A stretch of DNA of 64,000 nt from Streptomyces kurssanovii (GTDB lineage Bacteria; Actinomycetota; Actinomycetes; Streptomycetales; Streptomycetaceae): NCBI RefSeq assembly GCF_014649695.1, contig NZ_BMTN01000005.1, positions 124,001 to 188,000 on the forward strand, read 5' to 3'. Shown here piece by piece: positions 44,113 to 52,915 of this stretch. Position 1 is the first letter of the stretch, and every line of letters starts with the position of its first letter. The notes under the pieces were generated by a model, which saw only the letters and a program-made list of their open reading frames with translations, had not been told where the DNA came from and searched no databases. The translations under genes and the position numbers were made by a program.

Positions 44113-45171
44113 GTGGCCGATTCGACCCGTCCCCCGACGCCTCCGGGCGGCCCTCGCGGCCCCGAGCCCCGCTACGGGAACCGGCCCACGATGAAGGACG
44201 TGGCGGCACGGGCGGGCGTGGGGCTGAAGACGGTGTCGCGCGTGGTGAACGGCGAGCCGGGTGTCACGCCGGACACGGAGCGCCGGGTGCAGGAAGCGAT
44301 CGAGTCCCTGGGGTTCCGCCGCAACGACAGCGCGCGCGTGCTGCGCAAGGGCCGCACCGCGTCCATCGGTCTCGTTCTCGAGGATCTCGCCGACCCGTTC
44401 TACGGTCCGCTGAGCCGCGCGGTCGAGGAGGTCGCGCGGGCCCACGGCGCGCTGCTCATCAACGGCTCCAGCGCCGAGGACCCGGAGCGGGAGCAGGAGC
44501 TGGCGCTGGCGCTGTGCGCCCGCCGGGTGGACGGCCTGATCGTGATTCCGGCGGGAGACGACCACCGCTATCTGGAGCCGGAGATGAAGGCGGGCGTGGC
44601 CACCGTGTTCGTCGACCGCCCGCCGGGCCGGATCGACGCGGACGTGGTGCTCTCCGACAGTTTCGGCGGCGCGCGGGCCGGTGTGGCGCATCTGATCGCG
44701 CACGGCCACCGCCGTATCGCCTTCATCGGCGACCAGCCGCGCATCCACACCGCCGTGGAGCGGCTGCGCGGCTACCGGGCCGCCATGGAGGACGCGGGTC
44801 TGGTGATCGACGACTCGTGGGTCGCCCTCGGCTCGACGGCCCCGGAGCGGGTGCAGGAGGCCGTGAAGTCGGTGCTGGCGGGCCCCGAGCCGGTCACCGC
44901 GATCTTCGCGGGCAACAACCGGGTGACGGTGACCGCCGTACGGGTCCTCGCAGGGCACGACCAGCGCGTCGCGCTCGTCGGGTTCGACGACATCGAGCTG
45001 GCGGACCTGCTCGGCATCACCGTCATAGCCCAGGACGCCGCGGCGCTGGGGCGCACCGCGGCGGAGCGGCTGTTCCGCAGGCTCGACGGGGTGAACGACG
45101 AGCCGGCCCAGGTGGCGCTGGAGACGGTGCTCGTGCCGCGCGGCTCCGGCGAGATCCCGCCGCCGTCCTGA
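44113..45171 (+). CDS. LacI-family transcriptional repressor
   Basis: 352 aa from the GTG at 44113. Residues ~28-75 hold the HTH and hinge (TMKDVAARAGVGLKTVSRVVNGEPGVTPDTERRVQEAIESLGFRRNDSARVLRKG), followed by a periplasmic-binding-protein-like effector domain (SIGLVLEDLADPFYGPL, FVDRPPG, RRIAFIGDQ, ALVGFDDIELADLLGITVIAQD). The effector is probably a sugar. The gap to the divergent ROK kinase carries a GACAACGTTGTC palindrome, so the pair is likely co-regulated. Confidence 0.94.
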   Translation: MADSTRPPTPPGGPRGPEPRYGNRPTMKDVAARAGVGLKTVSRVVNGEPGVTPDTERRVQEAIESLGFRRNDSARVLRKGRTASIGLVLEDLADPFYGPLSRAVEEVARAHGALLINGSSAEDPEREQELALALCARRVDGLIVIPAGDDHRYLEPEMKAGVATVFVDRPPGRIDADVVLSDSFGGARAGVAHLIAHGHRRIAFIGDQPRIHTAVERLRGYRAAMEDAGLVIDDSWVALGSTAPERVQEAVKSVLAGPEPVTAIFAGNNRVTVTAVRVLAGHDQRVALVGFDDIELADLLGITVIAQDAAALGRTAAERLFRRLDGVNDEPAQVALETVLVPRGSGEIPPPS

Positions 45172-45193
45172 CCGGGCGGGGACGGCGGGCAGG

Positions 45194-47092
45194 TCAGCAG
45201 ACGGGGAGGCCCGGCACCGGCTCGTCGTCGGCGCCGCCCTGGACGTAGACGTCGCTCACCCAGACGTTGCGGTTGCCGCTGTCGTCGTCCGTCTTGGCCC
45301 ACCAGACGTTGGTCCACTCGCCGGAGGTCTCGCGGCGGCCGAGGTTCGCCTGGCAGTAGAAGTAGTTGGTGCCCGCGTTGAGGACACCGACCTGGGCGCC
45401 GCCGTCGTCGTAGGAGTGCGCGGTCTTCCATACCTGGCAGTTGTACTTGCCGGCGCCGATCGCGTGGCACGCCGGCGTGGGCTCCGCGTCGCCGGCGCCC
45501 GTCGTACCGCCTTCGCCGGTCGCTCCGCCGCTGGTCGAGCTCCCGCCTGTGGAACCGCCCGTGGAGCCGCCGGAGGCGCCGCCGTCGGAGCCACCGCCCG
45601 AGCCGCTCCCGCTTCCGCCTGTCGGACCGCCGGAGTCCGATCCGGCCGCTGTGTCGCCCGGCGCGGGCGCTTTCGAGGACGGCGACGGGGACTTCTTCCC
45701 GTCCGTGGCCTTGTCGTCGGACCCGGTACCGGTGCTCGGGAACTGCTCGCCCGTCGGGCTGGTGCCCGGCGTGTCACCGGAAGGGCTCTCACCGGCGGAG
45801 GGACCTGCGGCCTCGCCGCCCGCGAGTTCGCCGCCGGTGCCGCTGCCGTCCTTGCCGACGAGCGCGTACGTCACGCCGCCTCCGGCGAGCAGGACCGCGG
45901 CGACCGCGGCGGCGATCATCGCCTTGCCCCGACCGCGCCGGACCGGCCGGCCGTCGGAACGGCCGAAGGGTTCCGCGGGACCGGCGGCGCCTGCGCCTGG
46001 GGGGCCTGCTGCCTGCGGCGGGTACGGCGACGCCGGGCCCGGCGTCGCACCGCCGCCCACGGATCCGGGCGCCTGCGGCGCGTACGACGCCCCCGGAGTG
46101 GGCACCGCACTTCCCACGGCGGGTCCGGACTCCGCGGGACCGAAGCCCTGCGGCTGGTACGGCGCCGCGTCGAGCACGGTCGGCACCCTGGGCTGCGCCT
46201 GTTCCCGGGACCCGTCCGGCGGCGGCCCGAGCGGCGCCGTGTGTCCGGCGGGATCCTCTCCCGCGGCGACGGCCGACAGCATTCGCGCCGCCGCCTCTGC
46301 GTCGGGCCGCTGCGCCGGATCCTTGTGCATCAGCTGCCGCAGTACCGGCCCGAGCGGACCGGCGCGCCGGGGCTCCGGCAGCGGCTCGACGACGATCGCG
46401 GTGAGCGTCGACCAGGTGGAGGTGCGGCGGAACGGCGAGGAACCTTCGACGGCCGCGTACAGGGTGGCGCCGAGCGCCCACACGTCGGAGGCCGGGCCCG
46501 GGTCGTTGCCCTGGGCGCGCTCGGGTGCCAGGTAGTCGAGGGAGCCGACGATCTCACCGCTGCGGGTGAGATGGGACGTGGAGCCGTCGCCGGGATCGTC
46601 CATGGCCGCGATGCCGAAGTCGGTGAGCACGACACGGCCGGAGCGGTCCAGCAGGACGTTGCCCGGCTTGACGTCCCGGTGCAGCACACCCGCGCGGTGC
46701 GCGGCGCCCAGCGCCTCGAGCACGCTCACGCCGATGCGGGCGGCCTCACGCGGGTCCATCACGCCGCTTGTGTTCAGCATGTCGTCGAGCGAGGGGCCGT
46801 CGACGAGTTCCATCACGATGACCGGCCGACCCTCGTGCTCCGCGACGTCGTGGACGGCGACGACCCCGGGGTGCCGGACGCGGGCGGCGGCCCGTGCCTC
46901 TCGCTGCATCCGCACGGTCAGGTCGGCCAGTTCGGGCGCCGACGAGTCGGTGTACGTGCGCAGTTCCTTGACGGCGACCTCGCGGCCGAGCACCTCGTCG
47001 ACCGCCCGCCAGACGACGCCCATGCCGCCGCGGCCCAGCTGTTCGACCAGCCGGTAGCGCCCGGCCAGCCGCTCGTTCTCCCCCGTTGACAC
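45194..47092 (-). CDS. PknB-type Ser/Thr protein kinase with extracellular domain
   Basis: 632 aa from the GTG at 47092. Kinase domain residues 10-275: glycine loop LGRGGMGVV, ATP Lys K42, catalytic HRD at 138-140, DFG at 158-160, APE near 190. A Pro/Gly-rich region follows, then one transmembrane helix at about 392-413, a long Gly/Ser/Thr/Asp linker (about 420-530), and a ~95-residue C-terminal domain with four Cys (ACHAIGAGKYNCQVWKTAHSYDD, FYCQANLGRR, terminal PVC). The outer domain probably senses a cell-wall or other ligand. Target proteins are unknown. Confidence 0.92.
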   Translation of the reverse strand: MSTGENERLAGRYRLVEQLGRGGMGVVWRAVDEVLGREVAVKELRTYTDSSAPELADLTVRMQREARAAARVRHPGVVAVHDVAEHEGRPVIVMELVDGPSLDDMLNTSGVMDPREAARIGVSVLEALGAAHRAGVLHRDVKPGNVLLDRSGRVVLTDFGIAAMDDPGDGSTSHLTRSGEIVGSLDYLAPERAQGNDPGPASDVWALGATLYAAVEGSSPFRRTSTWSTLTAIVVEPLPEPRRAGPLGPVLRQLMHKDPAQRPDAEAAARMLSAVAAGEDPAGHTAPLGPPPDGSREQAQPRVPTVLDAAPYQPQGFGPAESGPAVGSAVPTPGASYAPQAPGSVGGGATPGPASPYPPQAAGPPGAGAAGPAEPFGRSDGRPVRRGRGKAMIAAAVAAVLLAGGGVTYALVGKDGSGTGGELAGGEAAGPSAGESPSGDTPGTSPTGEQFPSTGTGSDDKATDGKKSPSPSSKAPAPGDTAAGSDSGGPTGGSGSGSGGGSDGGASGGSTGGSTGGSSTSGGATGEGGTTGAGDAEPTPACHAIGAGKYNCQVWKTAHSYDDGGAQVGVLNAGTNYFYCQANLGRRETSGEWTNVWWAKTDDDSGNRNVWVSDVYVQGGADDEPVPGLPVC

Positions 47093-47185
47093 CGCTGCCC
47101 CGCTCCTCGGATCCGAAAGTGACGGATCACAGACTAGGCCCCGGACGGGGCCCGGAGGGGGCAGCGCACTCCCGACGGCGGGGGG

Positions 47186-48475
47186 TTACCCGGCCGTGGC
47201 GGTCAGGTCGCCGCGCCGCGGCCGGGCGAAGCTGTCGAGACCGGCGCGGTCGAGGCCGGTCAGGCCGGTGACCTCCGCCTCGTCGAGGGCACCGCAGTCG
47301 ATGCCGCGCAGCAGGTAGGAGCTGAGCGCCTTGGCGGTGGCGGGCTCGTCCATGACGTCGCCGCCGACGTGGCCGGCGTAGGCGGCGAGGCGTGCCGCCG
47401 CCTGCTCGAAGCCCTCGCGGTAGAACGCGAACACGGCGGCGTACCGGGTGGGGAGGTGGCCGGGGTGCATGTCCCAGCCCTGGTAGTAGGCGCGGGCGAG
47501 GGCGCGGCGGGTGAGGCCGTAGTGGAGCCGCCAGGCGTCGTGGACCTTCTCGGTGGGCCCGACGGGCAGCACGTTGGTGGATCCGTCGCACACGCGTACT
47601 CCGGTGCCGGCGGCGGCCACCTGCATGACGGCCTTGGCGTGGTCGGCGGCGGGGTGGTCGCTGGACTGGTAGGCCGCGCTGACGCCGAGGCAGGCGCTGT
47701 AGTCGAAGGTGCCGTAGTGGAGTCCGGTGGCCCGGCCCTCGGCCGCGTCGATCATGCGGGCGACGGTGGCGGTGCCGTCGGCGGCGAGGATCGACTGGCT
47801 GGTCTCGATCTGGATCTCGAAGCCGATACGGCCGGGCTCGAGGCCGCGGGCCTTCTCGAACTCCTCGACGAGGCGCACCATTGCGGTGACCTGCTCGGTG
47901 TAGGTGACCTTGGGGAGGGTCAGGACGAGTCCGTCGGGCAGCCCTCCGCGCTCCATGAGGCCGGTGAGGAAGACGTCGAGGGTGCGGATGCCGCGGTCGC
48001 GTACGGCGGCCTCCATGCACTTCATCCGGATGCCCATGTACGGGGCGGCGTTGCCCTGTTCGTACGCCTCGGAGATCAGCCGCGCGGCGCGTGCGGCATC
48101 GGCATCCTCGTCGCCGCCCGCGTAGCCGTCCTCGAAGTCGACGCGCAGGTCCTCGATCGGCTCGCGCTCCAGCTTGGCGCGAACGCGGTTGTACACGGGC
48201 TCCGCGAGTTCGTCGGCGAGGCCGAGGACGCGGGCGAACGTGCGGGCGTCTGGCGCGTGCTCGTCGAGCGCGGCGAGTGCCTGGTCGCCCCACGAGCGGA
48301 TCGTGCCGGCGGCGAAGTCGTTGCCGGGGACGTAGACGGTGTGGACGGGCTGGCGGGTGCCGGGATCCCCGGGGTAGCGGCGGGCGAGTTCGGCGTCCAC
48401 CGTCGCCAGGGAGGCGCTGATGCCCTCGCTGACCGCGCCCGCGAGGCTCGTCGCCACCTTCTCCTGCTGACCCAT
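47186..48475 (-). CDS. DUF6986 aldolase-like protein
   Basis: 429 aa from the ATG at 48475, preceded by GGAGGG. The motif set (HTVYVPGNDFAAGTIRSWG, DLRVDFEDGYAGGDE, LTLPKV, GFEIQIETSQSILAADGTATV, HYGTFDYSACLG, AVMQVAAAGTGVRVCDGSTNVLPVG) fits the HpcH/HpaI and malate-synthase-like TIM barrel enzymes, and I recall it as DUF6986. The acidic Glu/Asp pairs could bind Mg2+ and a 2-oxoacid. The substrate is unknown. A perfect ATTCAACA palindrome lies right before it. Confidence 0.8.
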   Translation of the reverse strand: MGQQEKVATSLAGAVSEGISASLATVDAELARRYPGDPGTRQPVHTVYVPGNDFAAGTIRSWGDQALAALDEHAPDARTFARVLGLADELAEPVYNRVRAKLEREPIEDLRVDFEDGYAGGDEDADAARAARLISEAYEQGNAAPYMGIRMKCMEAAVRDRGIRTLDVFLTGLMERGGLPDGLVLTLPKVTYTEQVTAMVRLVEEFEKARGLEPGRIGFEIQIETSQSILAADGTATVARMIDAAEGRATGLHYGTFDYSACLGVSAAYQSSDHPAADHAKAVMQVAAAGTGVRVCDGSTNVLPVGPTEKVHDAWRLHYGLTRRALARAYYQGWDMHPGHLPTRYAAVFAFYREGFEQAAARLAAYAGHVGGDVMDEPATAKALSSYLLRGIDCGALDEAEVTGLTGLDRAGLDSFARPRRGDLTATAG

Positions 48476-48522
48476 TCCCACACCCTCCGCACACTTCGGG
48501 ATCCGTGGTTTCCGCATCACGG

Positions 48523-48541
48523 ATTCAACATTCTGTTGAAT
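48523..48541. promoter_or_regulatory. ATTCAACA-TTC-TGTTGAAT operator
   Basis: ATTCAACA (48523-48530) and TGTTGAAT (48534-48541) form a perfect 8-bp inverted repeat with a 3-nt spacer, upstream of the DUF6986 gene. Probable repressor site, perhaps IclR type; no regulator gene is adjacent. Confidence 0.6.
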
Positions 48542-48588
48542 GAAGTTAATGGGCGGCCGTGATCTGCGTCAATGGTCCCCCGGAACGA

Positions 48589-48628
48589 CCCGGGGCCGCG
48601 CGGTGGAGAACCACCACGCGGCCCCGGG
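48589..48628 (-). terminator. Strong stem-loop after etfA
   Basis: CCCGGGGCCGCG at 48589-48600 pairs with CGCGGCCCCGGG at 48617-48628, and inside it GGTGG pairs with CCACC around an AGAA loop. It lies 20 nt past the etfA stop on the minus strand. There is no U-tract. Confidence 0.85.
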
Positions 48629-48647
48629 CCGAAAGAGAACCCTCAGA

Positions 48648-49610
48648 TCAGCCCTTGCGGGTCTTGACCTCTTCGGTCAGCTGCGGGACGACCTCGAAGA
48701 GGTCGCCGACCACGCCGTAGTCGACCAGGTCGAAGATCGGGGCCTCGGCGTCCTTGTTGATGGCCACGATGGTCTTCGAGGTCTGCATGCCGGCGCGGTG
48801 CTGGATCGCGCCGGAGATGCCGGAGGCGATGTACAGCTGCGGCGACACGGACTTGCCGGTCTGGCCGACCTGGTTGGTGTGCGGGTACCAGCCGGCGTCG
48901 ACGGCGGCGCGCGAGGCACCCACGGCGGCACCGAGGGAGTCGGCGAGCGCCTCGATGATCGCGAAGTTCTCGGCTCCGTTGACGCCACGGCCGCCGGAGA
49001 CGACGATCGCGGCCTCGGTCAGCTCGGGGCGGCCGGTCGACTCACGCGGGGTGCGCGAGACGACCTTGGTGCCCGTGGCCTTCTCGGAGAAGGAGACGGA
49101 CAGCGCCTCGACGGTGCCGGCGGCCGGGGCGGCCTCCACGGCGGCCGAGTTCGGCTTGACCGTGATGACCGGGGTGCCCTTGGTGATGCGGGACTTGGTG
49201 GTGAAGGACGCGGCGAACGCGGACTGCGTCGCGACCGGGCCCTCGTCGCCGGCCTCGAGGTCGACGGCGTCGGTGATGATGCCGGAGCCGATACGGACCG
49301 CGAGGCGGGCCGCGATCTCCTTGCCCTCGGCGGAGGACGGGACGAGCACGGCGGCCGGGGAGACGGCCTCGTACGCGGCCTGCAGCGCGTCCACCTTCGG
49401 GACGACCAGGTACTCGGCGAACTCGGGGGCGTCGGCCGTGAGGACCTTCACCGCGCCGTGCTCGGCGAGCGCGGCGGCGGTGTTCTCGGCACCGGAGCCG
49501 AGAGCGACGGCGACGGGCTCGCCGATGCGGCGGGCCAGCGTCAGCAGCTCCAGGGTGGGCTTGCGGACGGCGCCGTCCACGTGGTCGACGTAGACGAGAA
49601 CTTCAGCCAT
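48648..49610 (-). CDS. etfA: Electron transfer flavoprotein, alpha subunit
   Basis: 320 aa. The C-terminal FAD-binding domain is clear: [104 protein letters not shown]. The N-terminal domain is a nucleotide-binding-like fold. It pairs with EtfB to carry electrons from acyl-CoA dehydrogenases to the quinone pool. GGAGAG precedes the ATG. The gene follows etfB by 57 nt in one operon. Confidence 0.97.
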   Translation of the reverse strand: MAEVLVYVDHVDGAVRKPTLELLTLARRIGEPVAVALGSGAENTAAALAEHGAVKVLTADAPEFAEYLVVPKVDALQAAYEAVSPAAVLVPSSAEGKEIAARLAVRIGSGIITDAVDLEAGDEGPVATQSAFAASFTTKSRITKGTPVITVKPNSAAVEAAPAAGTVEALSVSFSEKATGTKVVSRTPRESTGRPELTEAAIVVSGGRGVNGAENFAIIEALADSLGAAVGASRAAVDAGWYPHTNQVGQTGKSVSPQLYIASGISGAIQHRAGMQTSKTIVAINKDAEAPIFDLVDYGVVGDLFEVVPQLTEEVKTRKG

Positions 49611-49667
49611 GGGACTTCTTCTCTCCTGCTTGCGAAGTATGAAGGGGGCGGTAAAGGGCCGAAGCCT

Positions 49668-50453
49668 CTAGATGAACTTCTGGCTCGCGAGGAACTCCGC
49701 GAGCTGCTTGCCGCCCTCGCCCTCGTCCTTGACGATCGTGCCGGCGGTGCGGGCCGGGCGCTCCGCGGCCGAGTCGACCTTGGTCCAGGCGCCCTCGAGG
49801 CCGACCTCTTCCGCGTCGATCTCGAGGTCCTCGAGGTCCAGGGACTCCACCGGCTTCTTCTTGGCGGCCATGATGCCCTTGAAGGACGGGTAGCGCGCCT
49901 CGCCCGACTGGTCCGTCACCGACACGACGGCCGGCAGGGACGCCTCGAGCTGCTCGCTGGCGGTGTCGCCGTCGCGGCGGCCCTTCACGGTGCCGTCCTC
50001 GACGGAGACCTCGGAGAGCAGGGTGACCTGCGGGACGCCCAGACGCTCGGCGAGGATCGCCGGCAGCACGCCCATGGTGCCGTCGGTGGAGGCCATGCCG
50101 GCGATGACCAGGTCGTAACCGGTCTTCTCGATCGCCTTCGCGAGCACCAGCGAGGTGCCCATGACGTCGGAGCCGTGCAGGTCGTCGTCCTCGACGTGGA
50201 CTGCCTTGTCGGCGCCCATGGACAGCGCCTTGCGCAGCGCGTCCTTGGCGTCCTCGGGGCCGACGGTCAGCACGGTGACCTCGGCATCGTCCGCCTCGTC
50301 CGCGATCTGCAGCGCCTGCTCGACCGCGTACTCATCCAGCTCCGACAGCAGGCCGTCGACGTCGTCGCGGTCGACGGTCAGGTCATCGGCGAAGTGCCGG
50401 TCGCCGGTGGCGTCGGGCACGTACTTCACACAGACAACGATCCTCAGGCTCAC
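49668..50453 (-). CDS. etfB: Electron transfer flavoprotein, beta subunit
   Basis: 261 aa from the GTG at 50453 with AGGAGAG upstream. Family signature: SLRIVVCVKYVPD, LDEYAVEQALQIADE, GPEDAKDALRKALSMGADKAVHVEDD, AGMASTDGTMGVLPAILAERLG and LPAVVSVTDQSGEARYPSFKGIMAAKKKPVESLDLEDLEI (the recognition-loop region). Forms the heterodimer with EtfA. The 195-bp upstream gap has an operator-like TACTcgtcAGTA. Confidence 0.97.
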   Translation of the reverse strand: MSLRIVVCVKYVPDATGDRHFADDLTVDRDDVDGLLSELDEYAVEQALQIADEADDAEVTVLTVGPEDAKDALRKALSMGADKAVHVEDDDLHGSDVMGTSLVLAKAIEKTGYDLVIAGMASTDGTMGVLPAILAERLGVPQVTLLSEVSVEDGTVKGRRDGDTASEQLEASLPAVVSVTDQSGEARYPSFKGIMAAKKKPVESLDLEDLEIDAEEVGLEGAWTKVDSAAERPARTAGTIVKDEGEGGKQLAEFLASQKFI

Positions 50454-50560
50454 GCCGGCTCTCCTACTGCATCGTCTCTACTGGACTGCCTCGTGAACGC
50501 AGCATAGGCGTCCGATGGGGCGGATCCCGGTCGGGGCGGGCCGCGCTCCGAACGAAATAT

Positions 50561-50572
50561 TACTCGTCAGTA
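50561..50572. promoter_or_regulatory. Operator-like TACT-CGTC-AGTA upstream of etfBA
   Basis: TACT (50561-50564) and AGTA (50569-50572) form a 4-bp inverted repeat around CGTC, directly before a -10-like TAATAT on the minus strand. It may be a repressor site for the etf promoter. Low information content, so tentative. Confidence 0.35.
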
Positions 50573-50648
50573 CACCCAGTATGTTCCCGCTAAGCAAGCG
50601 CTTTGCACTGTGACCTTGACAACGGACTGTCCGCCGCCTCCGCACAGT

Positions 50649-51155
50649 TCACTCCCGCAGAGCGGTGAAGCGCCCCTGGTGGTAGAGCAGTGGCCGTCCG
50701 CCGCCCGCCGGATCCCCGACGACCGCCTCGGCGATCACGATGCGATGGTCACCCGCGGGCACCCGGGCCACGACCCGGCACACCATCCAGGCAAGCACAC
50801 CGTCCAGCACGGGGACGCCCTCCGGCCCGGCGCGCCAGCGCGTCGGCGGCGCGAAGCGGTCTGCGCCACTGCGGGCGAAGGTGGCTGCCAGCTCACGCTG
50901 GTGCTCGGCGAGTATGTGCACGCCGACATGTCCGGCCTCCGCGACGACGGGCCAGCTGGACGAGCCGGTGCCCACACCGAACGAGATCAGCGGCGGCTCG
51001 GCCGCTACGGAGGTGAGCGACGTCGCGGTGAATCCGACCGGACGCGGTCCCGCCGCGGTGATCACCGCGACACCGGCGGCGTGCTGCCGGAAGACCGAGC
51101 GCAGGAGGTCGGGAGAGGCGAGCTGGGCGGCGCCGAGACCGGGCGATGCCGTCAT
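50649..51155 (-). CDS. Flavin reductase domain protein
   Basis: 168 aa from the ATG at 51155, with AAGGAA upstream. FMN-binding split barrel: LLRSVFRQHAAGVAVITAAGPRPVGFTATSLTSVAAEPPLISFGVGTGSSSWPVVAEAGHVGVHILAEHQRELAATFA, then GVPVLDGVLAWMVCRVVARVPAGDHRIVIAEAV and LLYHQGRFTALRE. Such proteins supply reduced flavin to monooxygenases; the partner is not adjacent. Confidence 0.92.
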   Translation of the reverse strand: MTASPGLGAAQLASPDLLRSVFRQHAAGVAVITAAGPRPVGFTATSLTSVAAEPPLISFGVGTGSSSWPVVAEAGHVGVHILAEHQRELAATFARSGADRFAPPTRWRAGPEGVPVLDGVLAWMVCRVVARVPAGDHRIVIAEAVVGDPAGGGRPLLYHQGRFTALRE

Positions 51156-51351
51156 CGAGTGTTCCTTCTTGGGGAGCGGACTATGCGACTGCGGCTGCAC
51201 GGGCAGCCTGACAGCGAGCGCTCGCGTCACGGGAGAGATCGGCATGAACCCGCCCGTCGAGAAGGAGTTCTGGAAGCACGGAAGCCAGCCTGGCGATACA
51301 TGGCGTACACAGTCAAGTGCGCACCGGAAGGTGCGACCAGGGTCACGGACG

Positions 51352-51687
51352 TCATATCGCCCGCCCCAGCGCGGCGATGACATCGGCCTTGCGGGGCGTG
51401 CCGGCGGCTTTGGTGACGATCCGTCCGGCGGCGTCGAGGACCAGCACGGTCGGCGTGCTCTCGACGCCGAGTTCGCGTACAAGGGCGAGGTGGTCCTCGG
51501 CGTCGATCTCGACATGGACGACTCCGTCGACCATCGCGGCGATGTCGGCGAGGATCCGCCGGGTGGCCCGGCAGGGCTGGCAGAAGGCGGTGGAGAACTG
51601 GACGAGGGTGGCGCGCTCGCCCGGCCGTCGGCCCAGCTCCGGCGCACCCAGCCGTCGTTCCGCGTCCTGTCCGCGCACCTTCTCCAC
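51352..51687 (-). CDS. Thioredoxin-family protein
   Basis: 111 aa with the redox motif C36-Q-P-C39 in FSTAFCQPCRATRRIL (the usual WCGPC is FCQPC). STPTVLVLD supplies the cis-Pro loop. The short N-terminal extension (MEKVRGQDAERRLGAPELGRRPG) is charged and not a signal peptide, so it is cytosolic. Probably a disulfide reductase of an unknown target. Ribosome site is weak; GTG at 51687 is used. Confidence 0.88.
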   Translation of the reverse strand: MEKVRGQDAERRLGAPELGRRPGERATLVQFSTAFCQPCRATRRILADIAAMVDGVVHVEIDAEDHLALVRELGVESTPTVLVLDAAGRIVTKAAGTPRKADVIAALGRAI

Positions 51688-51735
51688 CTTCCGCCGTGCT
51701 CCGCGTGTTCACTTCTTCGAGCTGCAGCGTTCCCG

Positions 51736-51765
51736 GCGCGGCAGGGATTCCCGCAGGCCGCGCCG
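51736..51765. other. Stem-loop GGCGCGGC/GCCGCGCC in the divergent gap
   Basis: GGCGCGGC (51736-51743) and GCCGCGCC (51758-51765) form a perfect 8-bp stem with a 14-nt loop, upstream of both the thioredoxin and the PlsC genes. Role unknown. Confidence 0.4.
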
Positions 51766-51934
51766 ATGGGCGGGTTCCCGTCCGTGAAGTGACGAGAATC
51801 TCGCGCCCGCGGGCGTCCAGGACTGGTCAGCACGGCGCACATGGGGCACGATCGGCCCAAAGCCGAAAACCTACGGCTGCGTAACTTCCAACCGGGCGAA
51901 CCCTCCCCGGGCTTGACGAAAGGGTCCTCCCCCC

Positions 51935-52657
51935 ATGGCAGAGCTCGTCTATCGGCCGGTCATCGGCGCCGCTCTCACGATGTTCAAGGCGCTCGACCTG
52001 AAGATCGACACTCAGGGGTCGGAGAACATTCCGCGCACCGGCGGAGCGGTGCTGGTCAGCAATCACATCAGCTATCTGGACTTCATCTTCACCGGCCTCG
52101 GCGCCCTGCCGCAGAAGCGCCTGGTGCGTTTCATGGCGAAGGACTCGGTCTTCCGCCACAAGATCTCGGGCCCGCTGATGCGAGGTATGAAGCACATCCC
52201 CGTGGACCGCAAGCAGGGCGAGGCGGCGTACGCGCACGCGCTGGACTCCCTGCGCTCGGGCGAGATCGTGGGTGTCTTCCCCGAGGCGACGATCTCCCAG
52301 TCGTTCACGCTCAAGTCGTTCAAGTCGGGTGCGGCGCGGCTCGCGCAGGAGGCGGGCGTCCCGCTGATCCCGATGGCGCTGTGGGGTACGCAGCGGCTGT
52401 GGACCAAGGGCCGGCCGCGCAACTTCAAGCGCTCCCACATCCCTGTGACCATCCGCGTCGGCGAGCCCCTCGAGGCGCCCACCGACCAGTACGCGGGCGC
52501 GATCACCCGGCGGCTGCGCGAGCGTGTCCAGGAACTGCTCGAGGCGGCGCAGCGCGCCTACCCCGTGCGCCCCCGGGACGCGGCCGACACCTGGTGGGTG
52601 CCCGCCCACCTCGGCGGCACGGCCCCCACGCCCGCCGAGGTCCGCGAGGCTCACTGA
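51935..52657 (+). CDS. 1-acyl-sn-glycerol-3-phosphate acyltransferase (PlsC family)
   Basis: 240 aa. Acyltransferase motifs: NHISYLDFI (NHX4D), the PQKRLVRFMAKDSVF region, VFPEATIS, and PLIPMALWGTQRL. It esterifies a lysophospholipid with an acyl-CoA or acyl-ACP at the membrane. ATG 51935 is preceded by AAAGGG. The C-terminus has a Trp-rich tail (DTWWVPAHLGG) typical of actinobacterial members. Convergent with the lipase gene. Confidence 0.92.
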   Translation: MAELVYRPVIGAALTMFKALDLKIDTQGSENIPRTGGAVLVSNHISYLDFIFTGLGALPQKRLVRFMAKDSVFRHKISGPLMRGMKHIPVDRKQGEAAYAHALDSLRSGEIVGVFPEATISQSFTLKSFKSGAARLAQEAGVPLIPMALWGTQRLWTKGRPRNFKRSHIPVTIRVGEPLEAPTDQYAGAITRRLRERVQELLEAAQRAYPVRPRDAADTWWVPAHLGGTAPTPAEVREAH

Positions 52658-52915
52658 GCCGGCCCCCTCCGGCAATCCCTGGTACTCCAGTGAGACTTCG
52701 TTGCCTTCACTGCTTCTTCGTTGGTAGTGGCAGCGGCGGGCCGCCGCCTGGTGTCCTCCGCGCCGGTGCGACCAGCTCGGTGTGCGAGTGATGCGGTCTC
52801 ATGGCTCTGGGTGGGGATGCGGAGCCGCCATGAGCCCTCTGAACCTCTGCCGCGGACGCCGCAGGTACACCCGCCCGATCCGGCCCGCGACAGCACACGA
52901 GATCTCACCGCGGTA

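Noticed and set aside
51696-51884. Plus ORF of 62 aa before the PlsC gene
   Set aside because: No ribosome site, spans a stem-loop and overlaps the divergent promoter region.
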